A program made the translations under genes and the position numbers. The notes beneath the pieces are model-generated. The model was not told the DNA's origin. It did no database searches and saw nothing but the letters and a program-made list of their open reading frames with translations. A stretch of 64,000 nt of DNA from Ktedonobacter sp. SOSP1-85 (GTDB lineage: Bacteria > Chloroflexota > Ktedonobacteria > Ktedonobacterales > Ktedonobacteraceae). Shown piece by piece: positions 46,973 to 56,719 of this stretch; the stretch's first letter is position 1, and each line of letters starts with the position of its first letter. The DNA is taken from positions 124,001-188,000 of the forward strand of contig NZ_BNJI01000003.1 of the NCBI RefSeq assembly GCF_016587415.1, written 5' to 3'.

Positions 46973-49900
46973 ATGCCAAAGCCAGCCGCGCATGTTCTCA
47001 CCTGGTCTGCCGAACACCAGTGCTATCTTCTGCAGACCCTTGACCATCCTCCACAATCGATCCTCTCAGGAGACGAAGGAGCCTGGCAGGCCTGGTTGAT
47101 GACCCATTCCTCTTTTTCCTTTCAAGAGCAACAGGGGCGTCTCAATGTGTTCAAAGAGGACCGGCCTCGCGGGCAGGGCTACTGGTATGCGTACCACACC
47201 AGCTCCGGTCAGACCAGGAAGTGCTATCTCGGACCTGGTGCACGCGTCTCCCTCGCCCGTTTAGAGGAGATTGCACAGAGCGTAAAACGTGACAAGCGGG
47301 AGCAGGCGGTGAGTTCTCTGCACCTGGCTCCTCCCCCCGTTTCCAGGCACACAACGCAGGCAGGCTTCGCAGGCCCTTCCAGCATGGTCTTCTCTGCTGC
47401 TGAGTTCAAGAATCCCGACATGATGGTGATGACTAGGCTCTCCCCTCCACATCTGCCCACCTCGCTCGTTGTCCGGCAGCACCTCCTCTCGGCTCTGGAT
47501 GCCGCTTTGTCTCGTCCATTGACCTTGCTCTCGGCATCTGCGGGCTGGGGCAAGACGACTCTGCTCACAGCCTGGGTACAACGACAGCAAGAGCCTGTCG
47601 CCTGGCTCTCTCTCGAAGCACTGGATAACGACCCAACACGCTTTTGGATCTCGCTGACCGCAGCCCTGCGCAGATGGTGGCCAGAGATCGGGGAGGGTGC
47701 GCTCACCCTGCTGCAACAGGAGTCTCTTTCTCTTGGTATCACGACGCTCCTCAACGAGTTGACTGACAGGAGTGCGCAGACCTCACCCATCCTGCTGATC
47801 CTGGATGATTATCATGTGATCAACATGCCCACCATCCACGCCTCCCTTACCTTCTTCCTGGAGCATCTGCCTCCTCGTGTGCATCTCTTGCTCGCCAGTC
47901 GCGTTGATCCAGACCTTCCCCTCGCCCGTCTTCGTGTACGCGGCCAGGTGAGCGAAATTCGTGATAGCGATCTGCGCTTTACCCTGGAAGAGACGCAACG
48001 TTTTCTCACTCAGAGCATGGGACTCGTCCTCTCAAAAGCGAATATTGCCTTGCTGCAAACGCGCATTGAGGGCTGGATCGCCGGTCTCCAACTCGCGGCC
48101 CTCGTGCTCCAAAAACAGGCGGACCCCTCCGCCTATGTGTCCACCTTGAGCGGGAGCGACCGCTTCTTGTTGGATTATATGCGGGACGAGATTCTGGTGG
48201 ATCTGCCCCAAGCACTGCAAGACTTCTTGCTGCAAACCAGCGGGCTGAGCCGCTTGAGTGCCTCACTTTGTGACGCGGTCACGGGGAGAAATGATAGTGA
48301 GTTCGTGCTGGAACAGGTGATGCGTGCCAATCTCTTTCTGCAAGCTCTACCGGGAGACCAACCGTGGTATCGCTATCACGCGTTGTGGGCGCAAGCATTA
48401 CAGCACGAAGCCCGGCGTCGCCTGGGGGTGGCTACCATGCATGTACTGAGTCGTCAAGCCAGTCAATGGTATGAGCAACACCATCTGCTCCCGGAAGCGA
48501 TTGAAGCCGCGCTGGCTGGGGAAGATTATGGTCGTGTTGCAAGGCTTGTTGAGCGCTTTGTCACCCCGCAGAGCTTTCGCAACGCGTACCATACCCTGTC
48601 TCGTTGGCTGAGACAATTGCCTGAGGAGATCATGCGAACGCGGCCAGAGCTGTGTTTTCAGTCTAGCCTCGCATTAACGTTTACGACCGACCGACGTTCA
48701 CCTGCTACCTGGGAACAGGTCGAGCGGCTTCTTCAGTGGGCGAAGCAGGGCTTTGAGGCAACAGCGCAATGGGAACACCTTGGGGAAGCGCTCCAACTCC
48801 ATGCCGACCTTGCGTACTTTCAAGAAGATTTGCCCCGCATGTTTGCGTTAGGCCAGCAGGTTCAACCGAGGCTTCCAGACGACAGTTTTATGTATCCTGA
48901 TGCGCTTTTGTTGAGGGGAGTTGCGGAGCTGCTGGCAGGCGAGGTAAACAGGGCCTGGCAGTACTTTCTCGAAGGATACCTGAGAGAAAAAAATCTCAAC
49001 GATCATGCCGGATCATTGGGGGCGTCCCTCTGTTTGGGAGAGGTCTGCCTGGAAAAAGGCGAGTTGCGCAGGGCTTCCCATTACTACCAGCAAGCCCTTG
49101 CCCACATACATGAGGATCAGGAGTTGATGCGAGAGCAACTACGGCTCTCCACCGGAAGCGCAGAGCCGTTCTTCGTCTCATGGGCCTATCATTGTCTTGC
49201 TCAGCTTGCGTATGAGCGCAATGAGTTAGCTGATGCGCAGCGTGCTCTCTCTGAGGCACAGGCTTTGCGAGAAACGCCTGCGGAAGGGGTCCATGTGCTG
49301 ACATCAGGCATGCTCATCCAGGCTCGTCTACTGCATGCCTGCGGGCAGACGGAAAAGGCTCAAGATGTGCTCTCGCGCTGGGAGAGGCAGACGCGCTTCC
49401 CCTGGCCTTTGCGAGTGATACGCACTTGCCGAGCACGACTGCACCTGGCCGATGGAGATCTCTCTGCGGTCGAACAATGGGCGCAGGAAAAGCAACAGGC
49501 TGATCAGTCCCAGGCACCTGAACAGGAGGATGCGCTTCCACTCATGCTTCAGCAGGAAGAAGCGCTGCTCCTCGTGCGTTTGCATATCGCGCAACAGAGA
49601 GGGGAAACCGCCTTGAAAGCATTGGTCCCCTGGAAAGAGAAGGCCCAGGCTCAGGGGCGCAAGCGCAGCGTTCTGGAAATCCAGATTCTGGAGGCCCTGG
49701 CCCACGTTGCCTGCCAGGAGCACCGCCAGGTTCCATTCTCTCTGCGAGAGGCGTTGCGACTGGCCCACCCGGAGAACTACCAACGCGTCTTTTTGGATGA
49801 AGGCCCGACGATGGAAACCCTGCTCAAAACGCTGCTACCAGAACTACGCGAGGCATCGCTGAACTCCTATGTGCGAGCCCTGCTGCATGCATTTGCGCAA

Positions 49901-50152
49901 GAAGCTGGAAGGCAGCATACGAAGAAGACACCAGATGTAGAGGGGAAGCCGTGGCTCCTAGAAGCGCTGAGTGAGCAAGAGCGGCGGGTCTTGCGTCTGC
50001 TCGTCGCCGGGCACTCCAATCCAGAGATTGCCCGTGAATTGACCATCTCGGTCAATACCGTGAGAACACATGTGCAAAGCCTCTATCACAAACTCAACGT
50101 CCACCGTCGCGTCGAGGCCAGTGAGATAGCGCGGCGCTTGTCATTGCTCTAA
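46973..50152 (+). CDS. MalT-like LuxR-family regulator (large ATP-binding type)
   Basis: 1059 aa from ATG 46973 (GAAGAAGAAAG upstream). Residues about 1-120 are an N-terminal domain of unknown function (WSAEHQCYLLQTLDHP, GYWYAYHTSSGQTRKCYLG). A STAND NTPase follows with Walker A SASAGWGKTTLLTAW and Walker B ILLILDDYHVI. A long TPR-like helical region runs from about 480 to 980. The C-terminal LuxR HTH is LSEQERRVLRLLVAGHSNPEIARELTISVNTVRTHVQSLYHKL. Such regulators switch on transcription on binding ATP and an inducer. Target and ligand are unknown. Confidence 0.92.
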   Translation: MPKPAAHVLTWSAEHQCYLLQTLDHPPQSILSGDEGAWQAWLMTHSSFSFQEQQGRLNVFKEDRPRGQGYWYAYHTSSGQTRKCYLGPGARVSLARLEEIAQSVKRDKREQAVSSLHLAPPPVSRHTTQAGFAGPSSMVFSAAEFKNPDMMVMTRLSPPHLPTSLVVRQHLLSALDAALSRPLTLLSASAGWGKTTLLTAWVQRQQEPVAWLSLEALDNDPTRFWISLTAALRRWWPEIGEGALTLLQQESLSLGITTLLNELTDRSAQTSPILLILDDYHVINMPTIHASLTFFLEHLPPRVHLLLASRVDPDLPLARLRVRGQVSEIRDSDLRFTLEETQRFLTQSMGLVLSKANIALLQTRIEGWIAGLQLAALVLQKQADPSAYVSTLSGSDRFLLDYMRDEILVDLPQALQDFLLQTSGLSRLSASLCDAVTGRNDSEFVLEQVMRANLFLQALPGDQPWYRYHALWAQALQHEARRRLGVATMHVLSRQASQWYEQHHLLPEAIEAALAGEDYGRVARLVERFVTPQSFRNAYHTLSRWLRQLPEEIMRTRPELCFQSSLALTFTTDRRSPATWEQVERLLQWAKQGFEATAQWEHLGEALQLHADLAYFQEDLPRMFALGQQVQPRLPDDSFMYPDALLLRGVAELLAGEVNRAWQYFLEGYLREKNLNDHAGSLGASLCLGEVCLEKGELRRASHYYQQALAHIHEDQELMREQLRLSTGSAEPFFVSWAYHCLAQLAYERNELADAQRALSEAQALRETPAEGVHVLTSGMLIQARLLHACGQTEKAQDVLSRWERQTRFPWPLRVIRTCRARLHLADGDLSAVEQWAQEKQQADQSQAPEQEDALPLMLQQEEALLLVRLHIAQQRGETALKALVPWKEKAQAQGRKRSVLEIQILEALAHVACQEHRQVPFSLREALRLAHPENYQRVFLDEGPTMETLLKTLLPELREASLNSYVRALLHAFAQEAGRQHTKKTPDVEGKPWLLEALSEQERRVLRLLVAGHSNPEIARELTISVNTVRTHVQSLYHKLNVHRRVEASEIARRLSLL

Positions 50153-50194
50153 CGACCGCTCTTTTTCCTCATCCACTCACAACCATCCACCTGG

Positions 50195-50509
50195 ATGATG
50201 TCAACTCATCCACTGCCACAGTATACTCCAAACAGCCTCAACGAAAGGAGGAAGACACTGAGTATACTATGTCGCATCTGGATCAAAGAGCACCCGGACC
50301 CATCCTGGCAAGAGTGGTTTGAGGATCTCCAACTGCTCCCCGAAGCATCTGGCAGAACACTGCTGTACGGATCACTGGTTGATCAAGCAGCGCTCTATCG
50401 CGTTCTCCTCAAATTCACAGCCTTGGACTCGTTCTCATCTCCCTTGAGAGAGACAAGCTTCCACCAGTCAAGGAAAAGCAATGATGGTATTGCGCATCAC
50501 ATGCTGTGA
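50195..50509 (+). CDS. Small protein with DQAAL motif, possibly degraded at 3' end
   Basis: 104 codons; ATG at 50195 or 50198. It contains GRTLLYGSLVDQAALYRVLL, like a widespread small ORF often seen in bacterial genomes (pattern LxGxLxDQAALHGLLxRIRDL). The part after about residue 75 no longer fits and may be altered. It starts 43 bases after the LuxR-type gene and may be co-transcribed. Function unknown. Confidence 0.45.
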   Translation: MMSTHPLPQYTPNSLNERRKTLSILCRIWIKEHPDPSWQEWFEDLQLLPEASGRTLLYGSLVDQAALYRVLLKFTALDSFSSPLRETSFHQSRKSNDGIAHHML

Positions 50510-50529
50510 TTTGACAATCGATTTTCCTC

Positions 50530-50660
50530 GCTAGTGACACATATCCTGTCCAGCGCTTGGCTTTACAAGCCGTTTGGGAGCCGCGTCTGAAAGCAGTATT
50601 GTCCGGCTTTTGACACATATCTGCTACTGTGGCGCAACTTTTGACAGAGATCGTGTCCGT
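50530..50660 (+). repeat. Repeated TGACAcatatc motifs, possible transposon end
   Basis: Within the gene-poor stretch 50510-51206, TGACACATATC occurs near 50535 and 50608 and a related TTTTGACAGAGATC near 50638. Serial copies of one motif are typical of IS21/Mu/Tn7-like ends. No transposase is attached. Confidence 0.3.
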
Positions 50661-50977
50661 TGGTCCATTCGTGCAGAAGTTTGTCTCTTGGCCCGTTTCT
50701 ACACGGACTATGAGGACAATGAATTGGTTCAAACCGGACAGGATATGGTTTAAAACTGCGAAAAGGTTGCAACCGGTCCAACAAGAGCTAATGGCAAGAG
50801 CGTTTTGTACTGACAGATTGTGAACCATATGCTATCAATCGAGGACAATAATCATGGCAAACCACACATGCTTTCGCGCAACACCAAGACCAACAATGAA
50901 AACATCCTCTCTTTGCTCTGTGAGATCACACACAAAAGAAAAGGAAAACATTGATGCACACCTAGAGAGGGAGTGCC

Positions 50978-51173
50978 AGGATCTCTGCAAAAAGAGCTCA
51001 TAGCGTACACATATTCCCAAACAGAGCTCATCAAATCAGTCAAGGCGTAGCATAAAATCAGTGCTACCGTGCCTTTCACCCATTTCTCATACCAGTTTTG
51101 CTTCTGTTGTTATTGCCTCGATTGGCTTGTAAAGCAGGCCTATAAGCCTGCAATAGATTTTTGCAGAGATCCT
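50978..51173. repeat. MITE-like element, 196 bp
   Basis: AGGATCTCTGCAAAAA (50978-50993) and its exact complement (51158-51173) flank a non-coding core that itself contains a small GTAGCA/TGCTAC hairpin near 51050 and GCAGGC/GCCTGC near 51134. It lies just upstream of the hydrolase gene. Confidence 0.5.
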
Positions 51174-51206
51174 AGCCCTCCCTCAATAAAAGAAGGAGCG
51201 ATTATT

Positions 51207-52064
51207 ATGATCAAGAACCATATAAACACTGCTGCAGAAACTACCCATATTGTGCTTTCCCAGGACGGGACTAGGATTAGTTATCTGAGTGTTGGCAGTG
51301 GGCCAGCAGTGATTGTGGTGCCCGGAGCCCTTTCGTTCGCCAGTGACTATACTGCCTTTGTTCGCGCACTGGCTGAGCATTTCACTGTATATACCATCGA
51401 GCGGCGCGGACGCGGCCTGAGCGGGCCGCAGGGCAACGATTACAGCATTACGAAAGAGAGCGAGGATGTACTGGCTCTGCAGCGTGAGACTGGTGCGTCC
51501 CTAATTGTCGGTCACAGTTTTGGTGGGCTCGTCGCCTTGGAAGTTGCCCGCAACAACAGCGCCCTCACCAAGGTAGCTGTCTACGAGCCTGGCGTCTCTA
51601 TTGACGGCTCTATCCCAGCGGGCTGGATACCCGGCTACGAGAAAAAACTGGCGGAGGGGAAGAAACTGGATGCTTTTGTTGGATTTATCAGAGCCCTCAA
51701 TCCTCAATCTTCGGGGAAGGCACCAGCCTGGCTTCTGAAGCGGCTGTTGCCGTTATTCATGGGCTCTCATGAGTTGAAGCGGAAGCTGAGTCTTCTCCAG
51801 GAAAACCTGCGCGAACATAAGGAAGTGGCTCGCCTGAATAACAGCTACGAAAATTATCGGGAAATTACTGCGTGCGTTCTGCTCATGTATGGCGGCAAAG
51901 ACCAGGCTACACTGGCAGAGAGGAATATGCATCGGCTTACAGCGGTCTTCTCACGAGCTGAAGTGAGGAAATTTCCAGCACTCGATCACTTCGGTATCAA
52001 TGAAGGGAGTCCACGAGAAGTGGCTGGGGCAGTCAGTGCCTACTTTTTGAAGAGGGAATTATAG
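51207..52064 (+). CDS. Alpha/beta-fold hydrolase
   Basis: 285 aa. Nucleophile Ser104 in VGHSFGG, acid Asp in MYGGKDQAT and His in LDHFGIN complete the triad. The oxyanion region is VVPGALS. ATG 51207 follows AAGGAG; the longer frame has no support. The substrate is unknown. An isolated gene between a MITE-like repeat and strong hairpins; lower GC and different flanks suggest it may have arrived by transfer. Confidence 0.85.
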   Translation: MIKNHINTAAETTHIVLSQDGTRISYLSVGSGPAVIVVPGALSFASDYTAFVRALAEHFTVYTIERRGRGLSGPQGNDYSITKESEDVLALQRETGASLIVGHSFGGLVALEVARNNSALTKVAVYEPGVSIDGSIPAGWIPGYEKKLAEGKKLDAFVGFIRALNPQSSGKAPAWLLKRLLPLFMGSHELKRKLSLLQENLREHKEVARLNNSYENYREITACVLLMYGGKDQATLAERNMHRLTAVFSRAEVRKFPALDHFGINEGSPREVAGAVSAYFLKREL

Positions 52065-52178
52065 CGAGGTATGATGAGTACAACGGGCTAAGACGGAGGC
52101 AAGCCCTGCCTCTCCATACAGTCTCCCAGGTTCTTCTTGTTTCTACTTCCATGCTATAGAGACCGGAGGAGTCGAAGG

Positions 52179-52215
52179 AAGCCCTCTGAGGAGACTGTGT
52201 CTCCTCAGAGGGCTT
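52179..52215. terminator. Perfect 17-bp hairpin
   Basis: AAGCCCTCTGAGGAGAC and its exact complement around a TGT loop, 115 bases after the hydrolase stop. Terminator-like in shape though without a T-run. Confidence 0.6.
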
Positions 52216-52440
52216 GCCAGACAGCCGGGCAGAAGGGATTTCTCAATTTCTTGAACCAGGAGGGAATCTGGACCCTGCCGCCGACGATGGCAAGCCCTCT
52301 GCCCAGGTCTTCAGCCTTGCCTGGGAAAGTTTTCTGCGACAACAGGAAGAGGAGTGGATGGGACGCGTCTACTCAGGACAGTCAAGCAGCATGGGAGCAA
52401 GCCTGCCCAGGTCAGGAAAGCCAATCCTCCAAATGTGCTT

Positions 52441-52497
52441 CATATCGGTGTCCTGGCAACAGAAGAGATGTTCTTCTGTTGCCAGGACACCGATATG
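52441..52497. repeat. Perfect 26-bp inverted repeat with 5-base loop
   Basis: Arms 52441-52466 and 52472-52497 are exact complements (core GGTGTCCTGGCAACAGAAGA). The stretch 52216-52600 around it has short open frames but no recognised gene. It is much longer than a normal terminator and may be a relic of inverted transposon ends or a structured RNA. Confidence 0.75.
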
Positions 52498-52601
52498 AGA
52501 AACACGTGTATACTCTCAGCAAACGAACGGTTTTGACACTCAGCAGTTCAATGATCACAAGAAAACCGCTGAGTATCGTAGCAGATCGAGAAGGATCTCT
52601 C

Positions 52602-53395
52602 TTAGGAAGGAGAAGAAACGCCGCGATCTTCCGTGGAGACCTCCCGTGTCTCTTGCCCTTCCTGCTCTGGAAGCCGCAACGGTCGGAGATTGTCGAGGGA
52701 ACAGGCAGTTTGATGGCTAAAACTGTATTGCCCGATCAGATTGATATGTTCCCATCCCAGCGGTGTGATATGGGGGAGATACTCTTCAGGTACTACTTCG
52801 CCCCGCTTTTTCAGTTCTTCGACCGCTTGGGACAAGTAGACCGCATTCCAGGCCGCAATCGCGGCCATAATCAGGTGTAGACAGCTAGCACGATGCATCT
52901 GATCTTCAAATGCTCGATCCCACAGTTCCCCATGTTTGCCAGAGAAGAGCTGACGGGCTAATGCATGAAGTGCTTCCCCTTTGTTCAGCCCGATGAGAAT
53001 GCGGCGACGGAGCGATTCGTCTTGGAAGTAATCGAGTAAAAACGAGGTGCGTTCAAGCTTTCCCATCTCTGAAAGGGCTGTGTCCAAGCGATTTTGGCGA
53101 CTGTAGGCTGAGAGTCTGCGCATGAGGAGCGAAGCCGAAACTGATCCATGACGAATAGAAGAAGCAAGTCTCTGCATTTCTTCCCAGTTCTCCAGGATAT
53201 ATTTTGACCGAACAGGGCCTGCCAGAAGCGCGTTAAGGGGTCCATAATCCCCAAGCGATTGATAGCTGTAGAGGTTTTTGTCCAGAGAGGAACTGATGCG
53301 TGGCGCAAACTTGAAACCGAGCAAGGCAGTAAGGGCAAACACATGGTCCGAGCTGCCTCCGGTATCAGTGTGAGGATGGACTAAGATCCTAGCGA
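52602..53395 (-). pseudogene. Tn3-family transposase, C-terminal fragment
   Basis: The frame reads HTDTGGSSDHVFALTALLGFKFAPRI, then NWEEMQRLASSIRHGSVSASLLMRRL and GWEHINLIGQYSF to a normal end. The catalytic Glu region lies here, but some 700 N-terminal residues are missing. The junction is about 20 bases from an IS end (53415). Confidence 0.85.
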
Positions 53396-53414
53396 AAATA
53401 GTAACTATTCAGTA

Positions 53415-54276
53415 GGTATTGTCAACTTGGCAACACAGCTGAACAATATGTTAGAATAGCCTCATGAAAACACACGCCACTCCTCCTAACTACAAAGGTT
53501 TCCGCTTCCCGCCTGAAATTGTAAGCCACACCGTTTGGTTGTATTTTCGCTTCTCGCTCAGTTTTCGCGATGTCGAAGAGTTGCTGGCACAACGAGGAGT
53601 GGTTGTGAGCTATGAAACCGTGCGCCAATGGTGTTTGCGCGTTCGGGCAAACGTACGCCAATGAACTCCGTCGTCGTCGTCCGCGTTGTGGTGACAAATG
53701 GCATATGGACGAGGTCTTCCTTACGATCCATGGCGAGAGACATTACTTATGGCGAGCAGTGGACCAGAACGGCAATGTGCTCGACATCCTCGTGCAAAGC
53801 CGCCGCAACAAGAAGGCCGCGAAACGATTTTTCCGCAAACTTCTCAAAGGATTACAATATGTTCCGCGCGTGATCATCACTGATAAACTGAGAAGTTATG
53901 GAGCGGCGAAACGCGAGCTCCTGCCTGGCGTGGAGCATCGCCAGCACAAGTACCTCAACAATCGAGCAGAGAATTCGAATCAGGCCACACGACTGCGTGA
54001 AAAGAAGATGCGGCGGTTCAAATCAGCCAAACAGGCCCAACGCTTTCTCTCCGCCTTCGGCCCTATTGCTGGGCATTTCCAGCCGCGACGCCACCGTTTG
54101 CGTGCTGGAGAATATCGTACCCTTTTACAAGACCGATTCCAGCAATGGAACGAGGTAACTGGGGTGAAACTGGCCGCATAACTACAGAGACATCCCCACC
54201 TCTCCTCATCCTTCAATACCTCATCTTGTTATAGCTCATCAATATATTTTATCCCAGCGAATAAGTTGACAGTATC
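53415..54276 (+). mobile_element. IS6-like element, third type, 862 bp (inactive)
   Basis: Ends GGTATTGTCAACTT (53415-53428) and AAGTTGACAGTATC (54263-54276) pair at 12 of 14. They match the ends of 60806-61665 and the remnant at 32269. Confidence 0.8.
53464..54181 (+). pseudogene. IS6-family transposase with single-base frameshift
   Basis: Frame 1 runs from ATG 53464 to about 53640 (GFRFPPEIVSHTVWLYFRFSLSFRD ... ETVRQWCLR), then the continuation FGQTYANELRRRRP lies in another frame through the end (WHMDEVFLTIHGERHYLWRAVDQ, VIITDKL, RAENSNQ). One extra G explains it by comparison with the copy at 60900. Programmed frameshifting is unlikely because that copy is uninterrupted. Confidence 0.85.
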
Positions 54277-54294
54277 ATAAAACAGGAGCAGCTG

Positions 54295-55064
54295 TTAGCC
54301 TTTGTAGCGTACACGCTTTTCATAGCGCCGTTGGAGTGAAAGGTTACGCTCGATCCCCCCTTCAATATTGTCTGAAACAAAGGCCGGAACATCTTTGCCA
54401 CGCGATTGCAATGCGTTGACTATTTCGCTATTCAAAAGCTGAGCAACCAGGACACCTATCAACGACGAAGCCGAACAGATCTGCTCAGATGAAGACAACG
54501 CCAGCAGCGTATCGCCACAGCTTGTTCGATTATCGATCACAATGTCAGCAAGTTCATAGAGCTTCTGACCGCCAGGATGGCGTGAAGGGGTCTCCCTTGT
54601 ATGCTTCAGCGATGTGAGGACAATGAGCTGGTGCTGGCGCTGTTTTATCTGAAGAGCATATTCAACAACAGCAGTATTAACCCCGATTGCGAGGCAATCA
54701 AAAAGACATCGTGCGGTTCGATCCGGTGGTAGGAGAGTAATGCAGTTCCCGCCGCCAGGTCACGCTCACATTCCAGGCTACGAACACGTTTCAATGACCA
54801 GTCACCATAAAGTGCGAGATCTTCAAAATCGATGCGATTAATCGGCGCGAGACCACCGGCACGATGGACCAGTTCGGCAGCGAAGGCGCGTGAGTGCCCT
54901 GATCCAAAGGTGTGAATGACACCTCCATATTCAATGCATTCGGCACAGACCTGCGCCGCTTGCTGAATGGCTTCGGTCTGTGTTGTGAGAAGTTCTTCCT
55001 GTATGTGGAGGAGTTGTAGCCAGCACGCTTGTAGCGAAACAGGTTGATCGTGATGTTCGTTCAT
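54295..55064 (-). pseudogene. SIS-domain sugar-phosphate protein, frameshifted
   Basis: ATG 55064. N-terminal half (GGVIHTFGSGHSRAFAAELVHRAGGLAPINRI) and C-terminal half (IVIDNRTSCGDTLLAL, SASSLIGVLVAQLLNSEIVNAL) are in different frames. A one-base loss near 54690, after IASQSG, restores one protein of about 256 aa. The family includes isomerase-like proteins for phosphosugars. A regulated promoter still lies upstream. Confidence 0.8.
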
Positions 55065-55173
55065 ATTTTTCCTTCAACACTCCATTCTCATGCTGATCGT
55101 TTAGATGACCTTGCCCCGTTTTCGTAGAGTCTCTAGAGGTTTGAGATGAGGAGGGTAAAAAACGTTTTAACGT

Positions 55174-55232
55174 AACGTGACGTTAGCATTTCTATTATAG
55201 TAGAAAAGTTGTATTACGTCAAACGTGACGTT
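55174..55232 (-). promoter_or_regulatory. Promoter flanked by two AACGTGACGTT operators
   Basis: On the minus strand TTGACG (55222-55217), 17 bases, TATAAT (55199-55194) point at the SIS gene. Dyad AACGT-G-ACGTT occurs at 55222-55232 (overlapping the -35) and 55174-55184 (just downstream of the -10), 48 bases apart. This fits repression by a dimeric regulator such as GntR or LacI type; no such gene is nearby. Confidence 0.65.
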
Positions 55233-56097
55233 ACGTTCGTTGAATCTCCATCTGTTCATAATTCAGTGGACTCACGTATCCAAGTGTAGAATGCCGACGA
55301 ACACGATTGTAATATACTTCCATGTAGGTAAAGAGTGCTAATCGCGCTTCATCATGTGATGAATATATGCATTCCCCTACACACTCATCTTTTCATGTTC
55401 CAAAGAAACTCTCCATCGCGGCATTGTCCCAACAATTTCCTTTACGTGACATACTTGACTGTATTCCAGCTCGTTCTAAACACGCCTGATACGCTCTTGA
55501 AGTGTATTGACTTCCTCTATCACTGTGATGCAGCAACCCGGCTTTGGGACGACGGCGGGCTAGAGCTTGCTTGAGTGCCTGTTCTATTAATTTCTCATCA
55601 CAATTGCTCGACATTGACCATCCTACAACCATTCGTGAATACAGATCCAAAATTACTGCGAGAGAGAGCCATCCTTGTCGAGTTGGTATGTACGTGATAT
55701 CCGTTGCCCATTTTCTGTTCGGCGCTTCAGCACGAAATTCCCGATGTAAAAGGTGAGGAGCGACTGGATGAGTCATATCTCTTTTTGTGGTCACTACCCG
55801 ACGTCGTTTGCGCCTGGCAGAAAGGTTCTCCTGCCGCATGAGTCTGGCGATCCGTTTGCGTGAGCAGGTGATCCCTTCGTCACGCAGCTCTCTCAAAATG
55901 CGTGGGCTCCCATATCATCCTTGATGCGTTACAAACACCTGCCGTATCTTCTGCGTTAAATGAGCATCTTCTCGTTCGCGCAGGCAGGCTGAACGTTTGC
56001 GCCAGGCAGAAAAGCCGCTTTCCGAGACATCAAGCACATTGCACATGACAAGAACGGGGAATTCATGCTTGTGCTGTTCAATAAACTGATATTTCAT
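55231..56097 (-). pseudogene. IS3-family OrfB (integrase) with two stops
   Basis: From ATG 56097 (MKYQFIEQHKHEFPVLVMC) the frame meets TGA after THQG where YGSPRILREL continues, then passes through RKWATDITYIPTRQGWLSLAVILDLYSRM and HSDRGSQY, and meets a second TGA after ESFFGT before KDECVGE ... YYNRVRRHSTLGYVSP. DDE residues are all encoded. Two in-frame stops make it inactive. Confidence 0.85.
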
Positions 56098-56390
56098 TTG
56101 GATTCCCGCGAGAAGATGCTCACTGCTTTTTTTAGTATGTCACGCTCCTGCTGAAGTCTCTCGACTTCGCGTTTCAAGCGACGATTTTCTTCTTCAAGCG
56201 AGCTTTGATGCCCTTTGCCTGGAAATGCTTCTCCCCCGTGTTCTGCTAATTCCTTGCGCCAGCCATGAATCGCGCTGTCGGAGACACCCAGCTCGCGAGC
56301 GATCTGCGCAATTGGCTTGCCCGATGTTTGCACCAGTCGCACGGCTTCCTCTTTGAATTCTTTTGTAGAGACCTTTTGAATCTTTCCCAT
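56094..56390 (-). CDS. IS3-family OrfA
   Basis: 98 aa from ATG 56390: KVSTKEFKEEAVRLVQTSGKPIAQIARELGVSDSAIHGWRKELAEHG is the HTH, followed by a leucine-zipper helix (EEENRRLKREVERLQQERDILKKA). It overlaps OrfB start by 4 bases, the usual frameshift arrangement. Intact, but its OrfB is broken. Confidence 0.88.
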   Translation of the reverse strand: MGKIQKVSTKEFKEEAVRLVQTSGKPIAQIARELGVSDSAIHGWRKELAEHGGEAFPGKGHQSSLEEENRRLKREVERLQQERDILKKAVSIFSRESK

Positions 56391-56460
56391 TGATAAGCCC
56401 CTTTCTGATCTGCTTCGAGTATATCTCAGCTTTAGGGACTCTTTCAAATCGGGGCAATCT

Positions 56461-56695
56461 CAAGTTGCCTTCATTCGACAGGTTCACCCTGCCCTTGAAA
56501 CAGCCTATCAATTGGTTCAGGCGTTTGTGAAGATGGTAAGAGAACGCACAGGAACGCATCTAGAAGTCTGGCTAGAGCAAGTACGCAAGAGCGATAATTG
56601 CTGAACTCATCCAATTTGGCAAAGGAATTGAACGAGATCTAGCTCCTGTTCAGGCCGCTCTTACGCTCCCTTACAGTAACGATCACGTTGCATAA
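56461..56695 (+). pseudogene. ISL3-family transposase, internal fragment
   Basis: It encodes HPALETAYQLVQAFVKMV and GTHLEVWLEQVRKSD, then after a frameshift IAELIQFGKGIERDLAPVQAALTL. This aligns with the region AYELVQQFTQMLPERRGMHLDTWLAQV in the intact ISL3 transposase at 62104. Both ends are missing. Confidence 0.8.
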
Positions 56696-56719
56696 TGCAC
56701 CTCGTCTCTTGGATCAGTA

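Noticed and set aside
53464..54181. Programmed ribosomal frameshift in the IS6-like transposase
   Set aside because: The related intact copy at 60900 encodes the same protein in one frame, and no slippery heptamer was seen at the break.
35321..56097. Repeated in-frame TGA codons (35.5 kb ORF, IS6 copy at 45644, two in IS3 OrfB) as possible UGA recoding to an amino acid
   Set aside because: Many intact genes in the window end with TGA (ackA, nitroreductase and others), and all the interrupted cases are mobile or decayed sequences, so ordinary nonsense mutations explain them.
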